DNA of 64,000 nt. It comes from Entonaema liquescens. Lineage: Eukaryota > Ascomycota > Sordariomycetes > Xylariales > Xylariaceae. The stretch is from contig CADCSX010000003.1 of NCBI GenBank assembly GCA_902805475.1, forward strand, positions 3,534,001 to 3,598,000. Direction: 5' to 3'. Below the pieces are notes generated by a model. The model saw only the letters and a list, made by a program, of their open reading frames with translations, was not told the DNA's origin and ran no database searches. Shown here one piece after another: positions 10,687-22,300 of the stretch (its first letter is position 1; every line of letters begins with the position of its first letter). The position numbers were made by a program, and so were the translations under genes.

Positions 10687-13600
10687 TTGAATGGCTCTCT
10701 GTATCGTCTCTTGATATACTTCCAAATAGGCTTGGTAACCGGCCTTACGAAAGAAATCAGATAAGGGAAACATAGTGCAAAGGCTGCAAAAGCGAAAGAA
10801 ACACCAACTGAACCAAGGTTAGTACTTAGACTAGAAATACACGGAGCGTTAGATTCGCTAAGACCCTACAGATAATCCCAAAAGCCCAGGCAGGAGTGCC
10901 CCTGAACGTCTGGACATCAAGTGCAAATAGAGAGCTAAGGAATGACAGCGGCAACTAATGGAGGTTAATAATTGAGACTTCAAACTCTTTTTCGTAGATG
11001 ATTAAGACTTACAAATGCAGCAGTAGTTAGTGTAAATATCATCATGTTATTCCCTTGCTTTACGGACTCTTGTCCCTGCTTCACAGACTCCTCAGTTTGA
11101 AAGTTTGCAATCTCGCTCTGTAGTAAGGGAAGTGTTGAATTGACCTGAAGTCATTGCGTGTAAACAGTTATGATCTTAGATCTCAATGAATGAACTACTT
11201 ACAGCAGTTTGAATCCTACTCGCGAGTCTCTCCATTTCGGCGATATCGTCGGAAATGTAGCTGGCAGCGGGTTTCAGACCCCTCTGCCTCTTCCCGTGCA
11301 GTTTTTGTTGGACATCGTTTTGATAGTTTACGATCGATTTCATAATTCCCAGCTCCTCACTGATATCTTTGATCTCGCCGAAGAGTTGTTCGGCTTCGAA
11401 AGTAGCTTCTTTGAACTTTTGTTTACGCTTGGAAGTGTCTAATCCATTTTGAAGCTCTCGAAATTTGGCGAAGAGGCTGGTCTCTTTTCGTCCCTATTAA
11501 ATGATTAATGTTCAAATAATGAAACCTAAGAGAACCCGACATACTATAAAATTGATGTACTTCGAGAAGAGTTGACGAATTGACAGTCCGGCCTGCCACT
11601 CAGTTTTAGGGTCTTTGAAAATTCGCCTCCTTTCGTAAGATCCAATGCAATAGTCGATGATTACTTTCATCATGTCTTTCGTAGAGCCTGGCTGATACTG
11701 AGGCCCACCGGCCTCTATTGTTTCCTAAGGTGCTCAGTAAATCCATCGAGCCATGTCTGTTCTACATCATCGACTGGGTGCGAAGTGGCGCTAACTATCC
11801 ATTCTAGGCACACCATTTTAGTCAGGAGACATACAGAAAAACCTCACTTTTACTCACTGTCATCTATCGTCCAAATCCAAACTTGATTAACACGTAACAG
11901 CGGCCAAGAGTTTTCTCGAAATTGTCGGCGGTCTTCGTCATTCGACTTCAATTGTTTCGTGACGACTTGAGCGCGATTTTGGATCTTCTTGTCACTTTCG
12001 GCTTCAGGCCCGTCGAAGGGATAATATGCTTCATCAAGAGTCGCAGAACTATGAAGTACCGACCCCTTATAAGCCTCAACCATTTTCCAGTATTTTTCAC
12101 TTAGATGATAACCATTAGGGTCTTCGGTCTGTGTTGCGAAGGATAGAAATGGCATCTTCAATCCCAAAGTTTAGAACTCGCGTTAAAATAAAATTAAGAA
12201 AAAAAAAGGGGGGGAGAATGGGGTGGAAACTCACATAGAGGGCTGAACTGGGAATGAACATATCCGCTTTTTGTTCTTCTTGCGTTGTCTCTGTGCTCAC
12301 CTTTTGCCCGTCTTGCACTGTCTCTTGCTTGTCGGCTTCTTCACTATAAGCGCCTTGATCATCGTTGGTAGCTTTCCCTTTGCGCTCTTCATTTTGGATC
12401 TCGGCAATGGGTGAAATTGGTGTTCTCTCCACAAACTGCGGCCTCATGAATCGTGACGCGGAAGTCTGATCTGGTATTTGAAATCATGTACTTTTCAAAA
12501 ACGAGCTAACTCCACGGTATCTAGCAGCGCTATTCTCTCTACTTTCGTCAACCATGATGCTCAACAAGTCCTAAGAAAGCTGTCAGCAACTCCATCAGTT
12601 TGTACCTCGGGAACTAAGAAATTGGGATTTATGAATTAATTCAGCTACCTTCATCCAATCCATCTATATTAAATAGGTTGTTAGTAGTAATCTACTAGAA
12701 TGATCAAGGAAGCATACATTCGTAGCCGGTAAGTGGATGTAAGTAAACCTTAGATTTCTTTCGTTATGCGTGGCCCGAAGTTGGGAAGCCTTAGACTTTT
12801 CATTCTTGCCCTCGGAACCTTTATTCATCGTGTTTCTTAGAAAGGACGTTGCTTCCGACATTATCCCCGTTGGACCCTTCTCATACACGACTTCCTTTAG
12901 TTCCCGTTTCCTTTGAATGGCACAGGAGGCATAATCGGTCTTGTAGAACCTGGCTATGTATCCTTTGATTTCTTTTACGGAATCGATGTACTTCTCTTCT
13001 AGTTGCGGGCGCTTTAAAATAGTACTGTCCTCATAAACCTCGGCGATTTGAGGGTCCTCCAAGATGTCTATCATATCACTCCAAACATTGCGCTCAGTCC
13101 CATCTATAGTTGCTCCGACATTATAATTGGGTTCATCAGATTTGCTCTTATTTCCGCGCTTGCTCAGTTGCTTCTTGGCCTGATCTTTCATCGCTTCCTG
13201 AAACTTCTTTGCCATGGCTTTAGCCGACTTGATGCTGTTGTCAATTTCTTTATCGCGTGGGGAAGCGGCAACAAGCCACCAGAGTATTCCGGCTTTTTCC
13301 GTTGAGTAGCCAACTCAATACTACTGTCGCCCCAAGATGGTTGTTGCTCGTTTGCACCTAGGTCTGCGCCCCGAATAAGAAGTTCCTTCGCAATTTTATG
13401 CCTATCAAATGCCGCTGCCGCCCAAACAAGAGAATCGTCATAAGAGTCCTCGTCAGGCAGCGCGGTGTAAGGCTGTCATCTCCCACCTCCCAGGAGCATC
13501 AAGATTGTCATGATATTGCACACTCTCTGGAAGGAATAGTTCCACTATCTCCGTGAAACCATTTTCGGCGGCTGTGTGAAGTGGAGTGTCTTTAAAGTAA

Positions 13601-13818
13601 TCAACGGCATGGGGCTTAGCTCTCAAGCCCAAAAGTAGCTTCACGACCTCTGTATGCCCACTCGAAGAAGCCAAGTGTAAAGGGGTCTGTTCCATATAGT
13701 CTTTTTCTTGGAGGCCCGCTCCATGGTCCAGAAGCAGTTTGATAAGTGAATAATTGCCCGTCTCGCAGACTATATGGAGTGGTTGGCATTTCATGTCATC
13801 CTTCTCTGAAACAGATGC

Positions 13819-13838
13819 TTTTTTTTTTTTTTTTTTTT
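13819..13838. repeat. 20-nt poly-T (poly-A in coding sense) tract
   Basis: Twenty consecutive T on the plus strand inside exon 1 of the ankyrin-CorA-like gene. In coding sense it reads as a Lys run and throws the ankyrin frame off; 18 or 21 residues would keep it. Slippage-prone in the cell and in sequencing. Confidence 0.9.
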
Positions 13839-14052
13839 CAAGAGAGCCTTAGCTGCCCACAAAATGCTTTTCCGAGCTGCAACATGCAAGAGGGTTTCTT
13901 CATGAGAATCTTTTATGCGAATGTTGACTTTATCTGGTGGCAACAAGTCTAGCATCTCTTCGAACTGCTTTTTGTTGTCATTGTGGTCTTTCGGGGGACC
14001 ATCCGGTTGTTCAAGGAATGATTTAAGACTCAAGATCCGCTCCATCGTTTTG

Positions 14053-14085
14053 TCATCCACTCTGTCATCCACTTTATCATCCACT
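14053..14085. repeat. 12-bp tandem repeat coding VDDK/VDDR
   Basis: About three copies of a 12-bp unit (TCATCCACTY..), encoding the repeated acidic VDDK/VDDR motif at the N-terminus of the ankyrin-CorA-like protein. Confidence 0.6.
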
Positions 14086-14105
14086 TCGCCATTTTCAGTA
14101 GCCAT

Positions 14106-15783
14106 AATTGACTTAGGGATTTACTAGAGATGTAGGTCGAGGATGGGTCTAAGATAAACTTCACGGTATTCAGCTGTATTCTCATCCACGAGGTTCTTGA
14201 GGATTATGAGGAGAGATGTGGAAAGGACTGGACCTGCGGGAAAGGTATATAGGTACCTAGGTAGTTGACGAGCGTGCAATGGCGACCTCTTATAAATAGA
14301 TAAGTTTTACTTGAGGCTAGGCTCGTAATCTTCCACTATGACTTATTATACCTCGCTCGTCCTATCTACGGCCCCTAGAAGTAGAGTCCTAGCTCTTCGG
14401 TAACCACACAAGAGCTGAGATGCAACCCATGGTGTCGGTGGGTTACGAAACACTGGCAATTCTGATAAAAGCAGGGGTCCAATGCGGCTGAAAAGGCCTC
14501 CGTAATTGAAAGCGGTGCTCCTTATCCAAGGGCGAGATTTTCATTGTTGACGTATATTATACACTGCTCTCCTACGAGATCTGCAAATGGTGGATAGGAT
14601 TGCATTGTATAACTGCATGCCGCTCGGGTAACGTCAAAGTTAAAGCTTGTCTTATGTGAAAATAAATTCTAAAGCCACCTAAACTCTACGATCCCATCGG
14701 CTTAACTGCCAAGTGACCTTGACGTGGCAGGTATCTGACATAACTGGCTGCGGCTCGGTTAGTAACTCCGAGGCCCCTTTCTAGAAAGTTACCTATCGCT
14801 TCTTACAAAACTACCAGCATCAGTACCAAGTTTCGATGAAAGCCTACTACTGAGGTAGGTAATTGTAACCGAACTGCGTCCCGTAGCCTTGTGTTATCGT
14901 ACCTAACGAAACGGGAATGATCTCCGTGGTCAGCACGGGAAAGAAAAAGCAAAAGATTTGTGGCTAATTCTATGCCCGCCACCTCCAATATTGCTCAATA
15001 TAAGTCACAGATTTACTGCCAAGATCCCCGAGAAGGTCCCCTTAGCTGCCTGCCTACCTGCTTACCGCTTACCTCTCAACATCACTTTGAAGGCCGGTAG
15101 TAGCGTTTACTTACGGCGACCTGAATTTCGAAACTCCGGCATGATCATAAATGAAAGAAACAGTGGCGAAGTGACGATAATAGCGGAGAATGAATATTAC
15201 GTGTTCAAGGAGCTGCAGGTATTCTGGTTCTCTACAATGCACTTTTGGGTCGTTATCTTCAGCCGCTTCATTACTACCTAAATTGTGTCGTTCTATTCAG
15301 ATGTGCTTGTGATATCCCTATGAGGTCATATACCAGTATTGAATAATATGGCCGCCCATTCAACCACTGCCTGTTTATATCCAATGTCCATCAAGAGAGT
15401 AGATAACCTGTTCCTCTGTGGGTGCTCCTGGCCTTCAACTGTAGTGGACGATGTGGTGTAAGTACTAAGACCAACTAGGTAAATATCAAAATCATCTCGG
15501 CATTTTAAAGGAGGTAATAATAACGACTCATAGATGGGCACTTTATACGTTGCGCATTAGTTAGTTTGAATTATTTGGATAATAAAATATTTGAGTCAAC
15601 CTAATATACGATCCGTACTTCTTATCGATAACGAGTGGTTATGCCATTACACGCGGGTATGCACTAAAAGGTATAGCATCAAATACTCCACTAAAAAGTC
15701 TCGAAGGATTCTGCTGCTATTATTCACTTCTTCAATATTGCCGATCACATAGACATATTTGAACATAGACATATTTGATTACC
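14106..15783. other. Intergenic region, divergent promoters
   Basis: Lies between the divergent ankyrin-CorA gene and DBP7. It contains the TAGGTACCTA palindrome at 14250. Scattered open frames below 110 codons have no motif. No RNA gene seen. Confidence 0.55.
14250..14263. repeat. TAGGTACCTA/TACCTAGGTA palindrome
   Basis: Same overlapping palindrome pair as at 5122, here about 145 bp upstream of the ankyrin-CorA start codon. Confidence 0.7.
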
Positions 15784-18096
15784 ATGGCTGACGGCGGCTT
15801 ACTTTTAAATTTTGACTTGGGCGATGCGCCACTCAAGAGACAGGTCAAGTTTACAGGTGGTCGGTGGAGAGATCGTGTTCACGCCCAGCGAAGTGCCAGG
15901 AAGAATCGCGATGGGTCGCAAGATGGACCTACAAGCTCAGCCAATTCCACCCCGCTGTCCAACAACCGACGAGATTTTCGCAATGTCCACGACCAGAACG
16001 AGAGACCAGCGAAGCGCCAGAAGACATTCGACCACGAAGATGGATATTTAGACAATACCTCTCATACCGGCGCTAGGTCTGGTAACGCACCTACTAGACC
16101 AGGCGGCATCACATCTAGATTATTCACATCCAACCCTACCCCCAGAACGGTATTTGAGGAACCCGTCGAAGATGTCGAACCTGCAAAACCATCCAATGCC
16201 CCATTATCTGAAGAAGCCGAAAACTTCCACGCCCTCGGGTTGTCGCCGCGCATTGCCCAACACCTATCGTCTAAGTTAGAGATGAAGGCCCCCACTTCAA
16301 TACAGAAGAATAGCATCCCGCCACTGATAAAGGATGATAACGATGCTTTCTTACAGGCAGAAACAGGTTCGGGAAAGACTTTGGCCTACCTACTGCCTAT
16401 TGTACAGCGGATCATGAACCTAAGCCATCTTGAGGACGGCTCTGCCACTGGAACTCGTATACATCGCGACTCCGGCTTATTTGCTCTTGTCCTAGCGCCG
16501 ACAAGAGAACTGTGTAAGCAAATCGCTACCGTTCTGGAAAAAGTTCTACGCTGTGCGCCATGGATTGTCAGTACGACCGTGATAGGCGGAGAAAGCAAGA
16601 AATCTGAAAAGGCTCGCTTGAGGAAGGGTGTCAACATATTGATCGCTACTCCTGGCCGTCTTGCTGACCATCTGGACAATACTAAGGTACTCGATGTTGG
16701 TACTGTAAGATGGCTCATCCTCGATGAAGGCGACAGGCTGATGGAGATGGGCTTCGAAGAGGAGCTAAGGAGTATCGTGGGGAAGATTCGAAAGGAAGAG
16801 TTAAAAAAGTCTAACAAAGAGGGTGTGTCTCTCGCTGCCTTACCACAACGTCGTGTCACCGTTCTCTGTTCGGCGACGATGAAGATGAACGTTCAAAGGC
16901 TAGGCGAAATTAGTTTACAAGACGCCATCCATGTCACAGCCTCCAAATCCGAGACTGATGGCGATACGGCGGTCGAGACCAACGATGCAGCCTTCAGTGC
17001 GCCATCCCAACTTAAGCAGACTTACGCCGTTGTTCCAGCTAAGCTGCGGTTGGTTACACTGATAGCGCTGCTCAAGTCAACGTTCGCCCGCAAAGGGTCC
17101 GTCATGAAGGCTATTATTTTCATATCTTGCGCCGACTCGGTCGATTTCCACTTTGACTTACTTCGATCTACATCATCCCATCCCCCATCCGAAGAATCAT
17201 CTCTAACGAAAGATACTGTTTCCGATGCTGCCTATATAACATCACCGGCAAATCCCGATATAACACTCCTAAGGCTTCATGGCTCCCTTCAACAACCCGT
17301 TCGTACAGCTACACTTACTTCTTTCCGCACCTCCAAAAATCCTTGTGTCCTCATTACCACCGACATCGCATCTCGTGGTCTCGATGTGCCCGCTGTCGAC
17401 CTCGTCATCGAGTACGATCCAGCTTTCAGCGTCGAAGACCACGTCCACCGCATCGGTCGAACCGCGCGAGCCGGTCGGTCCGGAAAAGCAACCCTCTTCC
17501 TCCAACCAGGCTGCGAAGAAGGTTACGTCGAACTTCTCAAGTCCTCCTCAGCTCTCGTACCCCAGTCCTACGAATCCACACTCCAGAAGGGCTTCGTAAC
17601 ACCCATATCTCTACCCAAAACAGACCAAACTTCCGAACCCCAGACCCTGGTCTCGGATCGCCAGACTCCCAACTCCCGCGCGGAAGCCCTCCAATTACAC
17701 CTCGAACAGCGCCTCCTAGCCTCCGCCAAAGAAGGCGGAAACTCGAAGCTTCTGGACGCCGCGCGCCAGGCGTTCCGCTCGCATATCCGCGCGTACGCGA
17801 CGCACGTGCGCGACGAGCGCGTGTACTTCGACATCACGCAGCTGCACCTCGGACACACGGCCAAGAGCTTTGGTCTGCGCGAGGCGCCGGGCGGGATTGG
17901 GGGCGGGCCGTCGAGACGTACGGTTAAGCCGGGACAGCAGAAGAAGGCTGGCGGTAGTGGTGGCGGGAGGAAGGGTGATGATAGTGATAGGGAGGAGGGT
18001 GGCGGTGCGAATGCGGTGGATGAGGATGCCGCGAGGAGGATGAGGATGAAGATGAAGCAGGTTATGAGTGCGGCTGGGGAGTTTAATATTGGATGA
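15784..18096 (+). CDS. DBP7: ATP-dependent RNA helicase Dbp7 (DDX31 family)
   Basis: Single exon, 770 aa. The ATG at 15784 has a good context (ACCATGG); the frame extends three codons upstream only through a TTG. Dbp7 is a nucleolar helicase needed for 60S ribosomal subunit assembly. The N-terminus has the Dbp7-type KFTGGRWRDRV segment and a basic disordered region. Helicase motifs: Q-motif region PTSIQKNSIPPL, motif I AETGSGKT (about residues 192-199), PTRELCKQI, TPGRLADH, motif II as DEGD rather than DEAD, SATMK, then TTDIASRGLDVPAVD and HRIGRTARAG. The DEGD form is usual for this subfamily. The C-terminus is Gly/Lys-rich and basic, suited to RNA binding. GC content and GC3 rise sharply after about 17650. 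The family call is firm. Confidence 0.93.
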   Translation: MADGGLLLNFDLGDAPLKRQVKFTGGRWRDRVHAQRSARKNRDGSQDGPTSSANSTPLSNNRRDFRNVHDQNERPAKRQKTFDHEDGYLDNTSHTGARSGNAPTRPGGITSRLFTSNPTPRTVFEEPVEDVEPAKPSNAPLSEEAENFHALGLSPRIAQHLSSKLEMKAPTSIQKNSIPPLIKDDNDAFLQAETGSGKTLAYLLPIVQRIMNLSHLEDGSATGTRIHRDSGLFALVLAPTRELCKQIATVLEKVLRCAPWIVSTTVIGGESKKSEKARLRKGVNILIATPGRLADHLDNTKVLDVGTVRWLILDEGDRLMEMGFEEELRSIVGKIRKEELKKSNKEGVSLAALPQRRVTVLCSATMKMNVQRLGEISLQDAIHVTASKSETDGDTAVETNDAAFSAPSQLKQTYAVVPAKLRLVTLIALLKSTFARKGSVMKAIIFISCADSVDFHFDLLRSTSSHPPSEESSLTKDTVSDAAYITSPANPDITLLRLHGSLQQPVRTATLTSFRTSKNPCVLITTDIASRGLDVPAVDLVIEYDPAFSVEDHVHRIGRTARAGRSGKATLFLQPGCEEGYVELLKSSSALVPQSYESTLQKGFVTPISLPKTDQTSEPQTLVSDRQTPNSRAEALQLHLEQRLLASAKEGGNSKLLDAARQAFRSHIRAYATHVRDERVYFDITQLHLGHTAKSFGLREAPGGIGGGPSRRTVKPGQQKKAGGSGGGRKGDDSDREEGGGANAVDEDAARRMRMKMKQVMSAAGEFNIG

Positions 18097-19337
18097 GCTG
18101 GGGTGAGATAGGTTTTTTTGGTGGGAGGAGGTTGATTACATTGTTAAAGTGAAGTTCATTGCGGAGGTATAGATAAAATAGTTATGAGCGCATGATTCTG
18201 GGCGGCAATTGTTTTTGGCTTTGAGGGTGAGGCTCAAGGGGTATGGCCGACCTTGTTAATACTGGTACGAGTTGGTCCCATATGAAAGCTATTCTCAAAC
18301 TTCAGGTGTAGCACTGCCATTTAGTATATTGAGCTCATGACATAAAGATGAATCGAACCTAACTACGAAAGAAGTAAAGAACAACTGGATATGAACAGCA
18401 TGGAATTTGTCTAAATAAGTGGTGTTGAAGCGAGGTTATTTACGTAATATATAGAAGAGCTCGTATCCTTAAACTAGATTTCGTAATATTCTCTTTTTTT
18501 TTTTTGACTGGGCTTCGTCATAGAATGCTGTTAATGTAATAATATTTTAGTAGAAAATGGCACTCCAAATGATCAACAATGTTACTGATCCCTTTTGAAC
18601 CAGGTATAGGGGTAACCGCGTATATCTGAAGCACCTCATCAAGCAAACACATCACGATGTGACTCAAAAACGCAATAATTAGAACGAACTTCCATGGTAT
18701 TAGTTCTATCATACAGGGCAGGATTCCCATGCCATACCATACCATAACCGCGCCGTGCTACTCCCCATGAGTCAAATCATCATGAATCATATACCGCCAT
18801 ACTTCAACAAGTACGCCAGTAGCAGTAGTAACACAAGCCTGTTAGTCCATATGCCATGCCATTAACCGACCGAGATCCCAACCCTATTACGAAGTATATG
18901 TAATCTCGAGGGCTCAAAACCTGCCCGTACCAAAAACCCAAGGATCCTTTTCCTCTCTCTTCTAGATCCCTCCTCCTTCGGCTCGACCTTTGTATGGAAG
19001 TTCTTTCGCTGGTATATGCAGAGTGGAGATTTGTCTATAATAAAGACCGACATGCCAGCCAGTTCGCCTAACCCCTTCCCCCCTTCCCCCCTTTTCCCGG
19101 TAAAAGGTGTAGTAGTACCTGGTGTCCGTAATAAACCGTTTTATATGCAAGTTCCGTAAAAACGCCTGGCCCGCTTTATGACGACCGTGCCCTTCGCTTC
19201 AACCGACCACCCCCGGAAGAAAAAAAATCACGTCAACCTCTTGCTGCACAACACGGGGGGTATCGCGTTAAAAGCAAAGAACAAAGGAAATAACAGTAAA
19301 AGAAAAATCTAGGTATCGCTAATATCGTGAATGGTCC
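18097..19337. other. Convergent intergenic region
   Basis: 3' flanks of DBP7 and the PPR gene. It holds a T12 run (18494-18505) and a 26-nt pure pyrimidine tract (19073-19098). No gene is supported. Confidence 0.55.
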
Positions 19338-22300
19338 TTAAACCACAACCGCCTCTTCGCTGTTGCCACCACCGAGGAGCTCGAGGACCTTGTTGACCAC
19401 GGCGCTGGGGTATCCCCGGGAGAGCATCTCGCCGACGACTGACTTGGCACGTTCGCGGTCTTCTACGGCGAGGAAGGCGCGAGTCATTGCCTCGTATGTA
19501 CTGGGTTCGCGCTTCTCACGACCGACACTGTTGTAGATCGAAGAGGCCTTGTCGATGTTCTTCTCGCTAGCCCAACCGTGGATGAGGGTGTTGGCAATGT
19601 AAGGTGTCAGCTCAACACGCTTCTGTCTCATTACAGACAGGAGTGCCTCGGTATCCGCAACTTGGTGGTTGGCAACCATAGCTTCAAACAACGCCTGGAA
19701 AAGGCAGGCATTGGGACGAATGCTGGGGTCGCTCATTACCGAGTCGAAGATCTTCCTAGCTCCCTGCATGTCGTGGAGGACACATCCGCGAGCATGAATG
19801 AGCGAAGCGTAGTGCACCGGCTCAGGCTTATCACCAGAAGCACGGATCATGTCCAAGACAACTTCGGCGGCGGTCATATTCACAGGTTCGAGGGTAGCGT
19901 GTGTGTCGACGAGGAGCTTATACGTGTGAGCAGTTGGTGCAATTCCCTTATCCTGCATTCGGTCGTAGTATGCGAGGACCTTGGCCTTGTCACGCTTGGT
20001 AGTAAGGAAGAATTGCATCATACTGTTGTACGGAGCTGGGCGGGCCTTGTAGTTGGGCATGGACTCCATCTCGTCGAAAAGTTCTTCGGCAAATTTCTCG
20101 TCGCTAACACGGCATAGAGCGTTGACAATCGTTCCGTAGGTGACGCTAGTTGGCTTAATACCAAGGGCACGCATCTCGGCGAAGTAGAAGAGACAGTCAT
20201 CGATACGGCGGGCCTTACCAAGTTTACCAATCAGAGCATTGTACAGGAAGGATGAAGGCTCGACGCCCTCGGCCTTGGCTCGGTGGAAAATCTTGACGGC
20301 TTCAGAGGCTTCATCGAAGGTCTTGGTAGATTCCTTGAGGGTAGTAATGTACAGGCCAAAGGTGTTTGCTGAGGGAGCAGCTCCCATCTCAAGAAGCTCG
20401 AGATGGTACTGCTCCGCCAGGACACGGTCACCAAGGGTCAAGCAAGCTCCAACCATGGCATCGAGAATAGACGACCAACCGTAACGGACGACAGAGTACT
20501 GTGGGAGGAAAGGAACATCGGTTCGTGCAGTAGCCAGAACTTCATGGCACAGATCCATCTTGCCGTCACGCGCCGCAGCAGAAATCATCTTGGCATAAGT
20601 GATATACCTCGGGTGACGTCCTGCACGTCGCATATTACGGAAACGCGTTAGCGCCTCGTGGAGCCGGGGACCCTTACGGCCGTGTGCGCCCTCAAGTTCA
20701 TCCGAGATGATGGATGAGCCCTTGAAATCGGTATTGTGTGCATAGGGGTCGAAATTATCCTCATAGCTAGAGACGGTGGGTGTCGAAGGGTAAGGAGACG
20801 CAGTGAAGACTTGTTGCTCGAAACTAACTGGAGTAGCAATTTCGCGAGGGTCTACAATACCACGAGCAGTCATGAACCGAGAGATAAATTCGGCAGCTTC
20901 TTCAAGTTCATCCGCAAGGTTCGGCTTTGCCTCATTCTCGGCAGCCCGGATTCGCTGAAACATCATGTCCGACTGAGCTAGCCCTTCAACGACCTGACCA
21001 GAACCAATCATCGCAACCGCGTACATGGCTGCTGGTTCGATAAAGGATGAGTCGACTTTGATCTCAGGACTGCTAAGGATATGCCAATATCGAGCGGCGG
21101 CGTGGACATCGCCATGACGGACACTGAGGGCAAGCAAAGACATCGCCGGAGTCGCAATACCTTGGAAAACTGTAGGGATGTAGGCAAACGCAGCAGCAGC
21201 GGTATGTCGGTCACCGAAATCAGCAGCAGCAGTAGCAATATCCGCCAAAGCGCCCAAACGAGCCTCATTCTCGATAGCCTGTGCCCATTGAAGCGCTTCG
21301 TGGTAAATTCCCCTTGTGGTAAAGCCTTTTACGAATCCACCGCTGATAATGGCATCCTGGATTTCAGCAGCACCAACTCCGTACGATTTTACGATCTTCT
21401 CGTAGAACTTCATAGCACCGTCGAGCTTATCATTAATGACGTAGGCATTGATCACCGAAGCGTAGACCTGTGAATCCAGTCGATCGTTAAGCGTGTAGTT
21501 ACCGTTGTCGTGAGCGACGGCGAGATCCTTGTATTCACTGTAGCATTCGACAGCACTAGCTAAGTCGCCAGTGTTGGCAAATGCAGTGATCATGGAGGGG
21601 AAGGTAGCCGCAAAGGGGACAGAACCACTCAATTCCATATGCTCAAATAAGTGCAGCATATCAGAGACTCGGCCAGCCTGAGCGCATGCCGAGATGAGCT
21701 GGTGGTAGGTTTCCGATGAGTAATTGGCTCTGTTCGTCAAGACGGATGTCTCAAAAAGCTTGATAGCAAGGTCGAGCCTGTCATCCTCCGACAGAATGGC
21801 GTGTTCCAGCTCATTCGAGGCGAACATGAACTTCCCAGGCTCATCCATACCACCGAAACGAAGACGCTTCTCCTCCAGACCCTTCTTGAGAGTGGATACC
21901 TCCAGACATCGAGCAGCCAACAAACCTACTAGAATATTGTATGTGTCACTGTCTGGGGTGATCTTCCGCCTCATCATGTCAGCATAAACATCCAAGGCCT
22001 TGGAGACCACCTCAATCTTTTCGGTGGGAATGTGGATAGCGGCGACCAGCAGGGCATTGTAGGATGCGGCAGTAGGCTTGATGTCGGCAACAAGCATAGC
22101 CTCGAATACAGCAGGTATCTCAGCATATCGCCCATCCTCGGAAAGCTTGGTTAGGTGGTCTGCGTAGCTCTTGGACTGAGGATCAACCGGCGGGGTCACG
22201 GTGCGGGAGATGTTGTTAGGAGTTGCTGGCCGTTCGAGAACCGGGGACCTAGCTCGGGACTGGACGCCACTTCCGATGGAAGGGGTCGATGCTCTTAGAG

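Larger units (their letters stand above)
10644..14105 (-). pseudogene. Ankyrin-repeat / CorA-like membrane protein gene, frames broken at four sites
   Basis: Member of a large fungal family with N-terminal ankyrin repeats and a C-terminal CorA-like (Mg2+ channel-fold) two-helix membrane module; role unknown, possibly signalling. Start ATG at 14105. Ten exons: 12718-14105, 12649-12663, 12516-12570, 12235-12470, 11858-12155, 11545-11803, 11203-11493, 11013-11144, 10870-10954, 10644-10807. Ankyrin blocks (QTPLHLASSSGHTEVVKLLL, DTPLHTAAENG) lie in exon 1. Family blocks follow: YIARFYKTDYAS, YIHLPATN, FMRPQF, LRVNQVWIWTIDD, VIIDYCIGSYERRR. The membrane part is QGNNMMIFTLTTAAF, LPLSFLSSLFALDV, then FAAFALCFPYLISFV. 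Frame breaks: an A20 tract (13819-13838), near 13460, near 13287, and near 11728. All other exon joins are in phase. Probably a decaying gene, as the breaks are independent. Confidence 0.85.

Noticed and set aside
13200..13480. Short introns to explain the ankyrin gene frame breaks
   Set aside because: The only GT-AG pairs are about 40 nt or remove conserved residues; none restores the frame cleanly.
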